From Peronospora farinosa (taxonomy: Eukaryota; Oomycota; Peronosporomycetes; Peronosporales; Peronosporaceae): a DNA stretch of 44,583 nucleotides. The number at the start of each line of letters is the position of its first letter. Position 1 is the stretch's first letter. Below are positions 35,744-43,573 of the stretch, piece after piece. The notes beneath the pieces are model-generated. The model saw nothing but the letters and a program-made list of their open reading frames with translations, had not been told where the DNA came from and ran no database searches. The stretch covers positions 1 through 44,583 of the forward strand of contig CANTFK010000486.1 in the NCBI GenBank assembly GCA_947646735.1, written 5' to 3'. The position numbers and the translations under genes are program-made.

Positions 35744-36871
35744 GTGCCGATAAACGATCATTTAGCAACGCCTTCTCGCGCGGCGCCACCCTCCGTCTCC
35801 TCCGCGAGCGCAGCCGCTGCCCGCTCAGTGCCAATAAACGATCTTCTAGCAACGCCTTCTCGCGCGGCGCCACGCGCCTGTCTCCTCCGCGAGCGCAGCC
35901 GCCGCCCGCTTAGTGCCGATAAACGATCCTCTAGCACCGCCTTCTCGCGTGGCGCCACACATCCGTCTCCTCCGCGAGCGCAGCCGCCGCCCTCTCAGTA
36001 CCAATATACGATCCTCTAGCATCGCCTTCTTGCGCGGCGCCACGGACCCGTCGCCTTCGCGAACGCAGCCACCGCAGTGGCATCGTTCTGCATCTGAATT
36101 TCTGCTGCCGCGCGCTCAGTGCCGATAAAAGATCATTTATCAACGCCTTCTCGCGCGGCGCCACGCGCCCGTCTCCTCCGCGAGCGCAGCCGCCGGTTAG
36201 TGCGATAAACGATCTTCTAGCATCGCCTTTGGCACGGCTGTTCTTCGACGAGTCGCGGATGCTCTGCCTGCTGCCGCGCTCAGTGCCGATAAAGATCTTC
36301 TAGCAACGACTTCTCGCGCGGCGCCAGCGCCCGTCTCCTCCGCGAGCGCAGAGCCGCCCGCTTAGTGCCGATAAACGATCCTCTAGCACCGCCTTCTCGC
36401 GCGGCGCCACACATCCGTCTCCTCCGCGAGCGCAGACGCTGCCTCGCTCAGTGCCAATAAACGATCTCTATCAACGACTTCTCGCGCGGCGCCACGCGTC
36501 CGTCTCCTCCGCGAGCGCAGCCGCCGCCCGCTCAGTGCCAATAAACGATCTTCTAGCAACGACTTCTCGCGCGGCGCCACGCGCCCGTCTCCTCCGCGAG
36601 CGCAGCCGCCGCCCGCTTAGTGCCGATAAACGATCCTCTAGCACCGCCTTCTCGCGTGGCGCCACATATCCGTCTCCTCCGCGAGCGCAGCCGCCGCCCT
36701 CTCAGTACCAATATACGATCCTCTAGCATCGCCTTCTTGCGCGGCGCCACGGACCCGTCGCCTTCGCGAACGCAGCCACCGCGGTGGCATCGTTCTGCAT
36801 CTGAATTTCTGCTGCCGCGCGCTCAGTGCCGATAAAAGATCATTTATCAACGCCTTCTCGCGCGGCGCCAC
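35744..36871 (-). repeat. 707-bp spaced duplication in the minisatellite
   Basis: The run of units around 35913-36164 recurs at 36620-36871, an offset of 707 bp, including the private variants caatatacgatcc, gccacggacccgtcgcc, the ggtggcatcg or gtggcatcg insert and tctgaatttctgctg. The intervening DNA contains shortened, damaged units. Confidence 0.8.
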
Positions 36872-37795
36872 GCGCCCGTCTCCTCCGCGAGCGCAGCCGC
36901 CGCCCGCTTAGTGCCGATAAACGATCTTCTAGCATCGCCTTCTCGCGCGGCGCCACGCGCTTGTTCTTCCGCGAACGCAGTCGCCGCGGCATCCTTCTGC
37001 GTCTGAACCTCTGCTGCCGCGCGCTCAGTGCCGACAAATGATCTTCTAGCAACGACTTCTCGCGCGGCGCCACGCGCCCGTCTCCTCCGCGAGCGCAGCA
37101 GACGCCCGCTTAGTGCCGATAAACGATCCTCTAGCACCGCCTCTCGCGTGGCGCCACACATCCGTCTCCTCCGCGAGCGCAGACGCTGCCCGCTCAGTGC
37201 CAATAAACGATCTACTAGCAACGACTTCTCGCGCGGCGCCACGCGCCCGTCTCCTCCGCGAGCGCAGCCGCCGCCCGCTTAGTGCCAATAAACGATCTTC
37301 TAGCAACGACTTCTCGCGCGGCGCCACGCGCCCGTCTCCTCCGCGAGCGCAGCCGCCGCCCGCTTAGTGCCGATAAACGATCCTCTAGCACCGCCTTCTC
37401 GCGTGGCGCCACATATCCGTCTCCTCCGCGAGCGCAAACGCTGCCCGCTCAGTGCCAATAAACGATCCTCTAGCATCGCCTTCTTGCGCGGCGCCACGCG
37501 CCCGTCTCCTCCGCGAACGCAGTTACCGAGGCTTCCTTCTGCATCTGAACCTCCACAGCCTCGCGCTCAGTGCAATTAAACGATTCTCTATCAACGCCCT
37601 TCGCGCGCGATGCCACAAGTCCGTCTCCTCCGCGAGCGCAGACGCCGCCCGCTTAGTGCCGACAAATGGTCGTCTAGCATCGCCTTCTTGCGCAGCGCCA
37701 CGCGTCCGTCTCTCCCGCAAACGCGGCCGCTGTGGCATCCTTCTGCGTCTGAAGCTCTACAGCCGCGCGCTTAGTGCCGATAAACGATCCTCACG

Positions 37796-37930
37796 CACTG
37801 ACTTCTCGCTCCACAGGGCACTTATCTCGTCACCCGCCTCAACATTCGACGATGCCAGTTTTGCCTTCTCGGCATGCAGTTGCTTCGTCAGCAAAGCAGC
37901 TCGCTCTCAAGCTTCGACGAATGATGAAGA
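37796..37930 (-). pseudogene. Coiled-coil gene remnant at the edge of the minisatellite
   Basis: Beyond the last recognisable 85-bp unit, the minus strand reads on without repeats: RAALLTKQLHAEKAKLASSN, then VEAGDEISALWSEKSVREDR, then LSALS, where it merges with the repeat's own EDRLSALS motif. The sequence is rich in Ala, Glu, Lys and Leu, as in a coiled coil. This looks like the single-copy flank of the gene segment from which the minisatellite grew. No family is recognised, and upstream (above about 37930) the similarity to coding sequence is lost. Confidence 0.55.
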
Positions 37931-37990
37931 CGTGAGGTGTTGTATAAGTTGGCGCCCCTCACAATAAACACGAGAGCGCTCTTCTACCCT

Positions 37991-38100
37991 TTCTTTCAAT
38001 GATGAAGAGAATACTTAGAAGAGATTGAATTACGTGTTTTTCTCTTCCTGTCAATGATGAAGAAAAGATTCCTTCCTGTCAATGATAAAGAGAAGATTAG
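37991..38100. repeat. Three short direct repeats around tcaatgatgaagaga
   Basis: Related copies begin at about 37991 (ttctttcaatgatgaagaga), 38044 (cttcctgtcaatgatgaaga) and 38072 (cttcctgtcaatgataaaga), each followed by an A/G-rich tail. The last two are 28 bp apart. A small plus-strand frame (38054-38287) begins inside them but resembles no known protein. Confidence 0.75.
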
Positions 38101-38302
38101 AAAGAGACTGGAACAGACTGATACAGAGCTTACATCAGCAAAAAAAGTCGCGATTTGCTGCTACGACGCTCTTAAATGCCAACGGCTTACATCCGTCCTA
38201 GTTTTTAGAAAAGAGATCACAAATCGTCAATTCAAAGCTATTTTATTTTTTGCATTTTTACACTCTGGGAAAGTAGAGCTAGTATAAAATGGTACAAGTC
38301 AG
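38101..38302. other. Unassigned spacer
   Basis: AT-rich sequence with a 77-codon plus-strand frame (38054-38287) reading ERLEQ-like charged residues at first and then hydrophobic residues. No family, RNA gene or repeat is recognised. Confidence 0.4.
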
Positions 38303-38851
38303 CTATTGTTTTACATCAAATGTGCAGCTGGACACTAGAAATCGTGAGCGATACTTCAAAGCAAAATATGTTTTTGTGACACTTAACCTCCCCTTACAGC
38401 AAATGGGTAGGTAATCAATATGTGAAAATCTACTAGTGTGCAAACTAATACCCTTGCATACGGTCCAAAACATGCCGTAATGACCGTCGTGCGTCGGGCT
38501 CCTTTTTTTACCCTTCAGCTTGGCTTTGTCTCGTGCACCACCTCCTACATGCGTTTCACAAATAAAGTCGACGATGACAGCGACTTTTGGGCAATTGTGA
38601 TCTGGGGACTTAGCGCACTGAAAGTAGATTATTCGTGCAACGTAGCAGCTCAACTGTGTCAAATTTACCGATAATACCACCGCCATGATGATGATGGTGT
38701 CCATTTTTCCAAGCAGACCATCGGTGTTGTTATCATCGCTCGACCGAATAGACTTGCATGTTTGTCGTCGGATCGTATTACCAGCGATCGCGCCTGCTCT
38801 AAAATTTGCCTTGGATACACTGTTTGCTGAGTCCTCTTTGCGATTTTTCAA
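38303..38851 (-). CDS. Orphan 182-codon open reading frame, doubtful
   Basis: An uninterrupted frame from ATG at 38851 to a stop at 38303. It is the longest single frame outside the retrotransposon and is not made of repeats. The protein is mixed in character: a basic start (MKNRKEDSANSVSK), a hydrophobic stretch (IIIMAVVLSVNLTQLSCYVA, around residues 53-72) that could be one membrane segment, then a Lys-rich part (DKAKLKGKKRS) and a Cys-containing tail. I recognise no family, and the frame could be chance. A plus-strand frame of 78 codons (38438-38674) overlaps it and is no more convincing. Low confidence that it is a gene. Confidence 0.2.
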   Translation of the reverse strand: MKNRKEDSANSVSKANFRAGAIAGNTIRRQTCKSIRSSDDNNTDGLLGKMDTIIIMAVVLSVNLTQLSCYVARIIYFQCAKSPDHNCPKVAVIVDFICETHVGGGARDKAKLKGKKRSPTHDGHYGMFWTVCKGISLHTSRFSHIDYLPICCKGRLSVTKTYFALKYRSRFLVSSCTFDVKQ

Positions 38852-38946
38852 TCGGCCCAGTCCCCGCTACCCAGTATTTCTGCGCGTTTCATGACTGCTT
38901 TTTTTGATACCAACGAGTTTAAGGAATTCATGGTTTCTCAGATCCG
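38852..38946. other. Short spacer before the Copia fragment
   Basis: About 95 bp with no recognisable content. The homology between the two Copia elements starts near 38956, so the 5' break of the first element lies at or just after this spacer. Confidence 0.4.
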
Positions 38947-39936
38947 GTGAATACTTATCAAGGGGCCGTGGATGAATTTTTCATGGAGATGAGCTCGCTG
39001 TCCATCAAGGACTTAGGCGTCGTCAACAAGTTTCTTGGTTTACGAATCAATTTGAACGACGTACCAGGATACGTTCTGGACCAAGAAGTCATGATCGACC
39101 TCTTGTTGAAGGAGTTCGGACTGGATTCAGCTAATGGGGGTGAGGACCCCAATCGGGGACGAGTGCAATGCAGAAGTCGAGGACACTGTGGAATTCCTTC
39201 CTGCGAAGGGTGCAAAGGGCGAGCCAAGTGTGAAGTCGTTCCAGTCGCTGGTTGGGAGCCTGAAGTGGATAGCAAGGTGCACGCGTCCTGATATCTGCTT
39301 TGCTGCTCACAAGGCAACTAGGCAGACATACAAGCCTACGACAAAGGACTGGAAGATCGCAAAACGTATTGCAAGATACTTGAAGATGTCGAAAAGCTTG
39401 AAGTTGCACCTCAATGGTGTCATACCTACATCCAATGATGTTCGGGTCGGATGTTGGAGCGATGCCGATTTCGCTGCCGACAAGTCTGATCGCAAGTCAG
39501 TATCCGGGTGTACCTCATTATGGACGGAGCCGTCGTGATGCGGACGTGCAAGAAGCAGTCCGGGGTGTCGTTGAGAACGATGGAAGCGGAGTTCATCTTT
39601 GCGTCACAAGCGGGACGTGAATTGATGGGCCTACGGGAACTACTCGGCGAATTGAAGCTGAAGATAAGCGAGCCCATGCCGATGTGGGTTGACAACCAAG
39701 CGGCAATCAAGCAACTCGAGTCCGAGAAGAGCACCTCAAGCGCGAAGCATGTGGACATTCGTTTCAAGTTCATACTCCACCATGTGCGTGAAGTTGTCGT
39801 GCGACCAATATTTATCAAGTCTGAGGACATGATGGCGGGCATGTTGACCAAGGCGTTACCGGCACCAAGAATGGAAAACCTGCGATCGATGTTCAAGTTG
39901 AAGACCATCCAGGATGCAGTCAAGGAGGAGTGTTAG
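38947..39936 (+). pseudogene. Ty1/copia element 1: 3' part of pol (end of RT, RNase H), truncated
   Basis: The frame MNTYQGAVDEFFMEMSSLSI begins inside reverse transcriptase, just after where the YVDD box should be. It continues with KDLGVVNKFLGLRI, then (after a one-base shift near 39135, ggggg versus gggg in element 2) PSVKSFQSLVGSLKWIARCT and RPDICFAAHKATRQ, the usual copia RT-to-RNase H connection. RNase H pieces follow: WSDADFAADKSDRKSVSG, then after a one-base loss near 39512 EAEFIFASQAGRELMGLREL, WVDNQAAIKQL and HVDIRFKFILHHVRE, ending TKALPAPRMENLRSMFKL. The stop (39934-39936) falls inside the first bases of the LTR, a compact arrangement. Gag, protease and integrase are missing from this element. 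It matches element 2 from 43880 to the window end at high identity. Confidence 0.9.
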
Positions 39937-40307
39937 AAGCTATTGTTGTTGATAGGCCGTGAAGGTCAAGGGCAATACCCTGTTACGCGGTAAGTAACAA
40001 CCGTACCTGAATTGACTAAACAGATTTGACGTGCTGACAGATGGGACGAGGCGACGATATCGCACGTCGGACCATCAGGATGTTGCGACATATGGGACGA
40101 GGCGACGAGATTACCACATCGTCTTGTCGATGTCGTAACAGATGGGACGGAGCGGGATAGACGTGAACTATAGATGGTATAGTTGCAGTGCGGTTTCGCA
40201 TGCATGTGTAGGTATTAACGAACGAGGAAAGTTAATGCTTAATATATTTTACTTTTACTTCTACCTCTACGTGCACAAGTGCACCACTACTTCACTTCAC
40301 TCTAACA
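39931..40307 (+). repeat. Shared LTR of two tandem Copia elements (377 bp)
   Basis: Bounded by the inverted pair tgttaga at 39931 and tctaaca ending at 40307, giving the TG...CA ends of LTRs. It is the 3' LTR of element 1, whose stop codon overlaps its first six bases, and the 5' LTR of element 2, whose primer site starts at the next base. An AT-rich patch (taatatattttac near 40239) is a possible promoter element. Three copies of atgggacgaggcgacga-type sequence lie inside it. A matching second LTR cannot be checked because element 2 leaves the window. Confidence 0.85.
40041..40158. repeat. Three direct repeats of atgggacgaggcgacga inside the LTR
   Basis: Copies begin at 40041 (atgggacgaggcgacga), 40092 (atgggacgaggcgacga) and 40142 (atgggacggagcgggat, degenerate), spaced 51 and 50 bp apart. 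Their position, upstream of the AT-rich patch in the LTR, is where repeated enhancer-type protein-binding sites are found in other retroelements. A regulatory role is inference. Confidence 0.75.
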
Positions 40308-40321
40308 GGTTATGAGCCCAA
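40308..40321 (+). promoter_or_regulatory. Putative primer-binding site matching the initiator tRNA-Met anticodon loop
   Basis: The base after the LTR starts ggttatgagccca. Its complement, tgggctcataacc, resembles the anticodon stem-loop of initiator tRNA-Met (cat anticodon in the middle) rather than a tRNA 3' end. Drosophila copia is known to prime from a half-molecule of initiator tRNA cut in the anticodon loop; the same mode is proposed here. The ATG at 40312 lies inside the site. Confidence 0.6.
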
Positions 40322-40878
40322 CGGAACGTGTTGTGGGCAAGCCCAAACAGGCTATGCCTAACGTGGCAGTCGGCGACCCTAATCGGGTTAACGACGACCA
40401 CCTCGAAGAAAAGTCGGCAGTGCCTGATGCGGCACTAAGCAAGGTGCTTGCCATGCTCGGAGACCTATCTGATCGGCTGAATCGGATGGAGGTCTCCCAG
40501 AAGGAGCATGCCGGTGGACACCGGAAGGACTCTGCGGAGTCAAGCGTCTTTGGTTCGGCTCTGGGAGCGGGTGGAGGGATGAACATCCAGGCTTTGGAAC
40601 TTACCCCTCCCCGGAAGAGGTCACCGAACGACGTGTCGCCGGCTACGTACTTTGGAGCCATACGACACTACGAAGCTGATGATGCAAATCATCGAGCAGG
40701 CCATGTTGAAGCAGACCGCAACATGGGACAAGCGCCGGAACCTGCACATTTTATGGCAGGGGTACCAGGCTATTACCCCGGCGCGGGTATGCCGAACGTG
40801 ATGCATGCCAACCTAAGACAACAGGTTGTGGGGATGCCAGACGCGCAACATCGAAAGCCTTGCACTACAAGCTTTTGA
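40312..40878 (+). pseudogene. Copia element 2 gag, N-terminal part
   Basis: A 188-codon frame begins at an ATG inside the primer-binding site and encodes a hydrophilic N-terminal gag region. DAALSKVLAMLGDLSDRLNR looks like a short coiled coil, and a GMNIQALELTPPRKRSPNDV stretch follows. It ends with GMPDAQHRKPCTTSF, where a one-base shift near 40850 moves the gag sequence into the next frame (ALQAFDGKELYHGLGSGFLG, from about 40865). Gag and pol are normally one frame in copia elements, so the shift is most simply a mutation; a programmed +1 shift cannot be ruled out from one copy. Alternatively the true start is a later ATG, since this one overlaps the primer site. Confidence 0.65.
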
Positions 40879-43573
40879 TGGGAAGGAACTATACCATGGC
40901 CTTGGTAGTGGTTTCCTCGGATGGGGCAAGGAATTTGTGCGTCAAGTTGGTTTTGCCGAGCGTGCGTGTGGATTCACGTGGCCGGAAGACATCAAGGTGG
41001 ATGTCTTAGGACAACACCTGGCCGGTAAGGCACAGACGTACTATCGTCGTCAAGTGGAGACTTGGTGGTGTGAAAGTCAAACCCTGGAGCATGCTATGCA
41101 AAGGCTGCTTCAGACCTTCAGCACTAAAATCACGCCTGCCCAAAGCATGAAATTGTTTACGGCTCCCAAGGCACCTCACAGAAGTTGGACGGACCATTTC
41201 CTGTACCTGACGGCAGTCAGTGATGCTTGCGGAGGGGCAGATACCCTGGTGTTGGATAACATCGTCCATTATGCAGACCCGCATATGCGAATGACCATGA
41301 TGTCCAGGCTGGACATTCATCGAACCGACTGCTTCCGCCAAGCCGAGGAATTGGCACAGTTCGCCCAGTCAACGGAGATTGACAACCACGCGAAGCATCT
41401 CGGACGTGACGTGGTCAATGCTGTTGAACCAAGGAAGGAGTCAAGAGACAAGGTCAAGCACAAGGTACTGAAAGAATCAAATGACAATGACCAACGAACG
41501 TGTTACAGATGCGGCGAGGTGGGACATATCAAATCGATGTGCCCCAAGAGACAGATGTCCAAAGTCCCAAGACCAAGTTTCACATTTGCGATCGACAATG
41601 GTGATCGTCTCCAAGACAATCACTGGATCCTCGACAGTGGGTCGAGCAGACACCTTGTCAACGACTTGTCTCTGCTCGTCAACCCGAGCGACTGTCGAAA
41701 CGAATGCTTGACAGCTGCAACAGATGGAGGCGTGCTCCGGATTACCAAGCAAGGGAGTGTCAACATTGAAGTTATTGCACTCGGGGTTGTAAATTCCATC
41801 CAACTTCTCGATGTACAGTACGCCGCGAACCTCGAGCGAAACATCATCTCGTATGGTAAGCTCGAGGCTAAGGGATGTGTACTTGAGTACCGAGGAGAGA
41901 GACGTGTGTTAACCTCTGGTTTTGGAGGTGCACCGGTTATGGATGTGGAGTGCAATAACAATGTGCTAGTTGTTGCAGTGACAGGACCATGCAACAAGAC
42001 CTCACATTTACCACCAAGGGAGATGACGGCTGCGATCAATTCACCTGAATATAACTCCGATTCGGATGTTCAGAGTGGTACCTTGATGCAATTCCATCGT
42101 CGCTTGGGTCACCTGTGTTACGAAACGATCATCAAGATGGCCAAAGACCCGGCATCTGGTATCAGGCTGACTGACACGAGGCGCATGAATTGCTTGGCCT
42201 GTGCACAAGGCAAGCAAACCAAAGCATCACAGTCAAGAAAAGACTCAGGCCAAAATTCTCCCATCGATGTGATCGGTGGAGTAATTTGCTCCGACCTCAA
42301 GGGCCCAATGACTCCAAGGGATCGTCTGGGTAACCGTTACCTGGTCAATTTCATTGACCACAGGTCAAATTATTGCCGTGTATTCTTGGCCAGATCCAAG
42401 GATGTTGCTGCCCTCAAGTTCAAGCACTTCCTGATGAGCTTTGAACGAGAGTTCAATTGCAATATCCACGTACTACGCACGGACGGAGGTGGCGAATACA
42501 AGACCTTGGACGTGTTTTGTAAGGCGAATGGAGTCTCGCGTCAAGTCAGTGAAGCCAGAAATCAGGCAAGTAACGGCAAAGCTGAACGGATGCATCGGAC
42601 AATTATGAATATGGTCCGAAGCATGGTGTTTGCTTCAAACCTGCCTTTGCATTTCTGGGGCGACGCTGCTGAGTATGCAACTTACATTCTCAACAGAAGC
42701 AGGACCAAGTCGAATCCAGATGGGGTGTCTCCGATGGAATTTTTGACTACGAAGGTGCCAAACCTGAACGACATCGTGGCGTTCGGCTCCACGTGCACGG
42801 TGCACGTGGATGTAAGGAACAAATCACTTGGAGAGCGAGGGAAGGCGGCCATCATAATTGGAAAGAGTGATGAGACTAAGGGGTACAAAGTGTACATCCC
42901 CAAGGACAAGGTGGTCGTGGTAACGCAGCACGTACGCAACATCGAAACACTGTCGGATGGGCGTAACGGTCAAGACTACTCGTACACCGAAAGGATTGAA
43001 CATCAGGAGGAGATATCAACCGATGATCAACAGAAGGTTCAAGTACCTTCAAGTGTCAAGAAACGGGCGGCGAAAGCTCGAAGTGGCCGTAAGCCCGGAT
43101 GGACTAGGGAACGACACGGCACAAGGTCAACGAGCAGACGTGCTAAGAAAGTTGTTGGTGAAGGCCCTGCTGAACGACAGGATGTTGTGAATGCAGTCAT
43201 CGCTCAAGATCCAAAGCACTATGGCGAAGCCATGCGAAGTGGTGATCGCCAGAAATGGACCACGGCTATGACTGAAGAGTTGGATGCTCTGAAGTCAAAC
43301 GGCGTGTGGACGATTGTACTACCACCGAAAGGTGCACACGTCTTGCACAACAAGTGGGTCTATAAGACCAAGACTGATGCAAACGGGGACGTGGAGAGGT
43401 ACAAGGCTCGCCTGGTGGTCTGTGGGAACGAGCAAGTGTTTGGTGTCGATTATACCCTAACGTTTGCTGCCGTCATGGATTTGGCAACGGTAAAGTTGAT
43501 TTTGGTGCTCTCCAGGCGTTGGAACGTGCCTGCCCGACATGGTGACGTTCCCAAATGCCTACGTCAAGGCTGA
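40826..43573 (+). CDS. Copia element 2 gag-pol polyprotein (gag, protease, integrase, start of RT)
   Basis: A 915-codon frame with Ty1/copia domain order. Gag core spans about residues 10-200. A zinc knuckle CYRCGEVGHIKSMC lies near residues 226-239. The aspartic protease centre is LDSGSS with D270. The integrase zinc domain runs from HRRLGH (H424) to CLAC (C456, C459). The integrase catalytic triad is D490 (SDLKGP), D553 (RTDGGGEY) and E587 (GKAERMHRT), the last two 34 residues apart, close to the usual DD35E. The reverse transcriptase start is at about residues 800-905 (EELDALKSNGVWTIV, HNKWVYKTK, YKARLVVCGNEQ). The frame stops at 43573 because of an extra A in cccaaatgcc near 43551, where the RT would continue in another frame. 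The ATG given is only the first in the frame; translation should enter from the upstream gag. Lesions are few, which suggests recent insertion. Confidence 0.9.
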   Translation: MWGCQTRNIESLALQAFDGKELYHGLGSGFLGWGKEFVRQVGFAERACGFTWPEDIKVDVLGQHLAGKAQTYYRRQVETWWCESQTLEHAMQRLLQTFSTKITPAQSMKLFTAPKAPHRSWTDHFLYLTAVSDACGGADTLVLDNIVHYADPHMRMTMMSRLDIHRTDCFRQAEELAQFAQSTEIDNHAKHLGRDVVNAVEPRKESRDKVKHKVLKESNDNDQRTCYRCGEVGHIKSMCPKRQMSKVPRPSFTFAIDNGDRLQDNHWILDSGSSRHLVNDLSLLVNPSDCRNECLTAATDGGVLRITKQGSVNIEVIALGVVNSIQLLDVQYAANLERNIISYGKLEAKGCVLEYRGERRVLTSGFGGAPVMDVECNNNVLVVAVTGPCNKTSHLPPREMTAAINSPEYNSDSDVQSGTLMQFHRRLGHLCYETIIKMAKDPASGIRLTDTRRMNCLACAQGKQTKASQSRKDSGQNSPIDVIGGVICSDLKGPMTPRDRLGNRYLVNFIDHRSNYCRVFLARSKDVAALKFKHFLMSFEREFNCNIHVLRTDGGGEYKTLDVFCKANGVSRQVSEARNQASNGKAERMHRTIMNMVRSMVFASNLPLHFWGDAAEYATYILNRSRTKSNPDGVSPMEFLTTKVPNLNDIVAFGSTCTVHVDVRNKSLGERGKAAIIIGKSDETKGYKVYIPKDKVVVVTQHVRNIETLSDGRNGQDYSYTERIEHQEEISTDDQQKVQVPSSVKKRAAKARSGRKPGWTRERHGTRSTSRRAKKVVGEGPAERQDVVNAVIAQDPKHYGEAMRSGDRQKWTTAMTEELDALKSNGVWTIVLPPKGAHVLHNKWVYKTKTDANGDVERYKARLVVCGNEQVFGVDYTLTFAAVMDLATVKLILVLSRRWNVPARHGDVPKCLRQG

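Larger units (their letters stand above)
27165..37795 (-). repeat. GC-rich minisatellite, 85-bp and about 118-bp units, coding-derived
   Basis: Roughly 110 tandem units fill 10.6 kb. Each is recognised by gataaacgatcctctag, ggcgccac and gtctcctccgcg. The short unit is 85 bp (for example starting tgccgataaacgatcc near 36624). The long unit inserts about 33 bp (36 in some copies) carrying catccttctgcgtctgaacc, giving 118-121 bp. On the minus strand, two frames alternate between coiled-coil-like pieces: EKAVLEDRLSALS and ERAAAALAEETGAWRR, plus EVQTQKDAAAA in long units. Both unit lengths leave remainder 1 on division by 3, so the frame rotates and no long protein results. Numerous 60-190-codon frames on both strands are by-products of the repeat. 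A subfamily with cattttatctgcatctgaac and aattcaacgc variants recurs at about 27440, 27640, 28820 and 31030. Confidence 0.93.

Noticed and set aside
27165..37795. Arg-rich frames (RRRRARGAAREG type) on both strands as protamine-like or RNA-binding proteins
   Set aside because: They are rotating frames of an 85-bp GC-rich repeat; each is broken by a repeat-borne stop and the start codons are supplied by the repeat.
27165..37795. CRISPR array
   Set aside because: Units are 85-118 bp of continuous similarity with no unique spacers, and the context is eukaryotic.
40840..40880. Programmed frameshift between gag halves of the Copia element
   Set aside because: No slippery site or downstream structure was evident, and the break falls inside gag rather than at a gag-pol border; a chance single-base change is simpler, though one copy cannot settle it.
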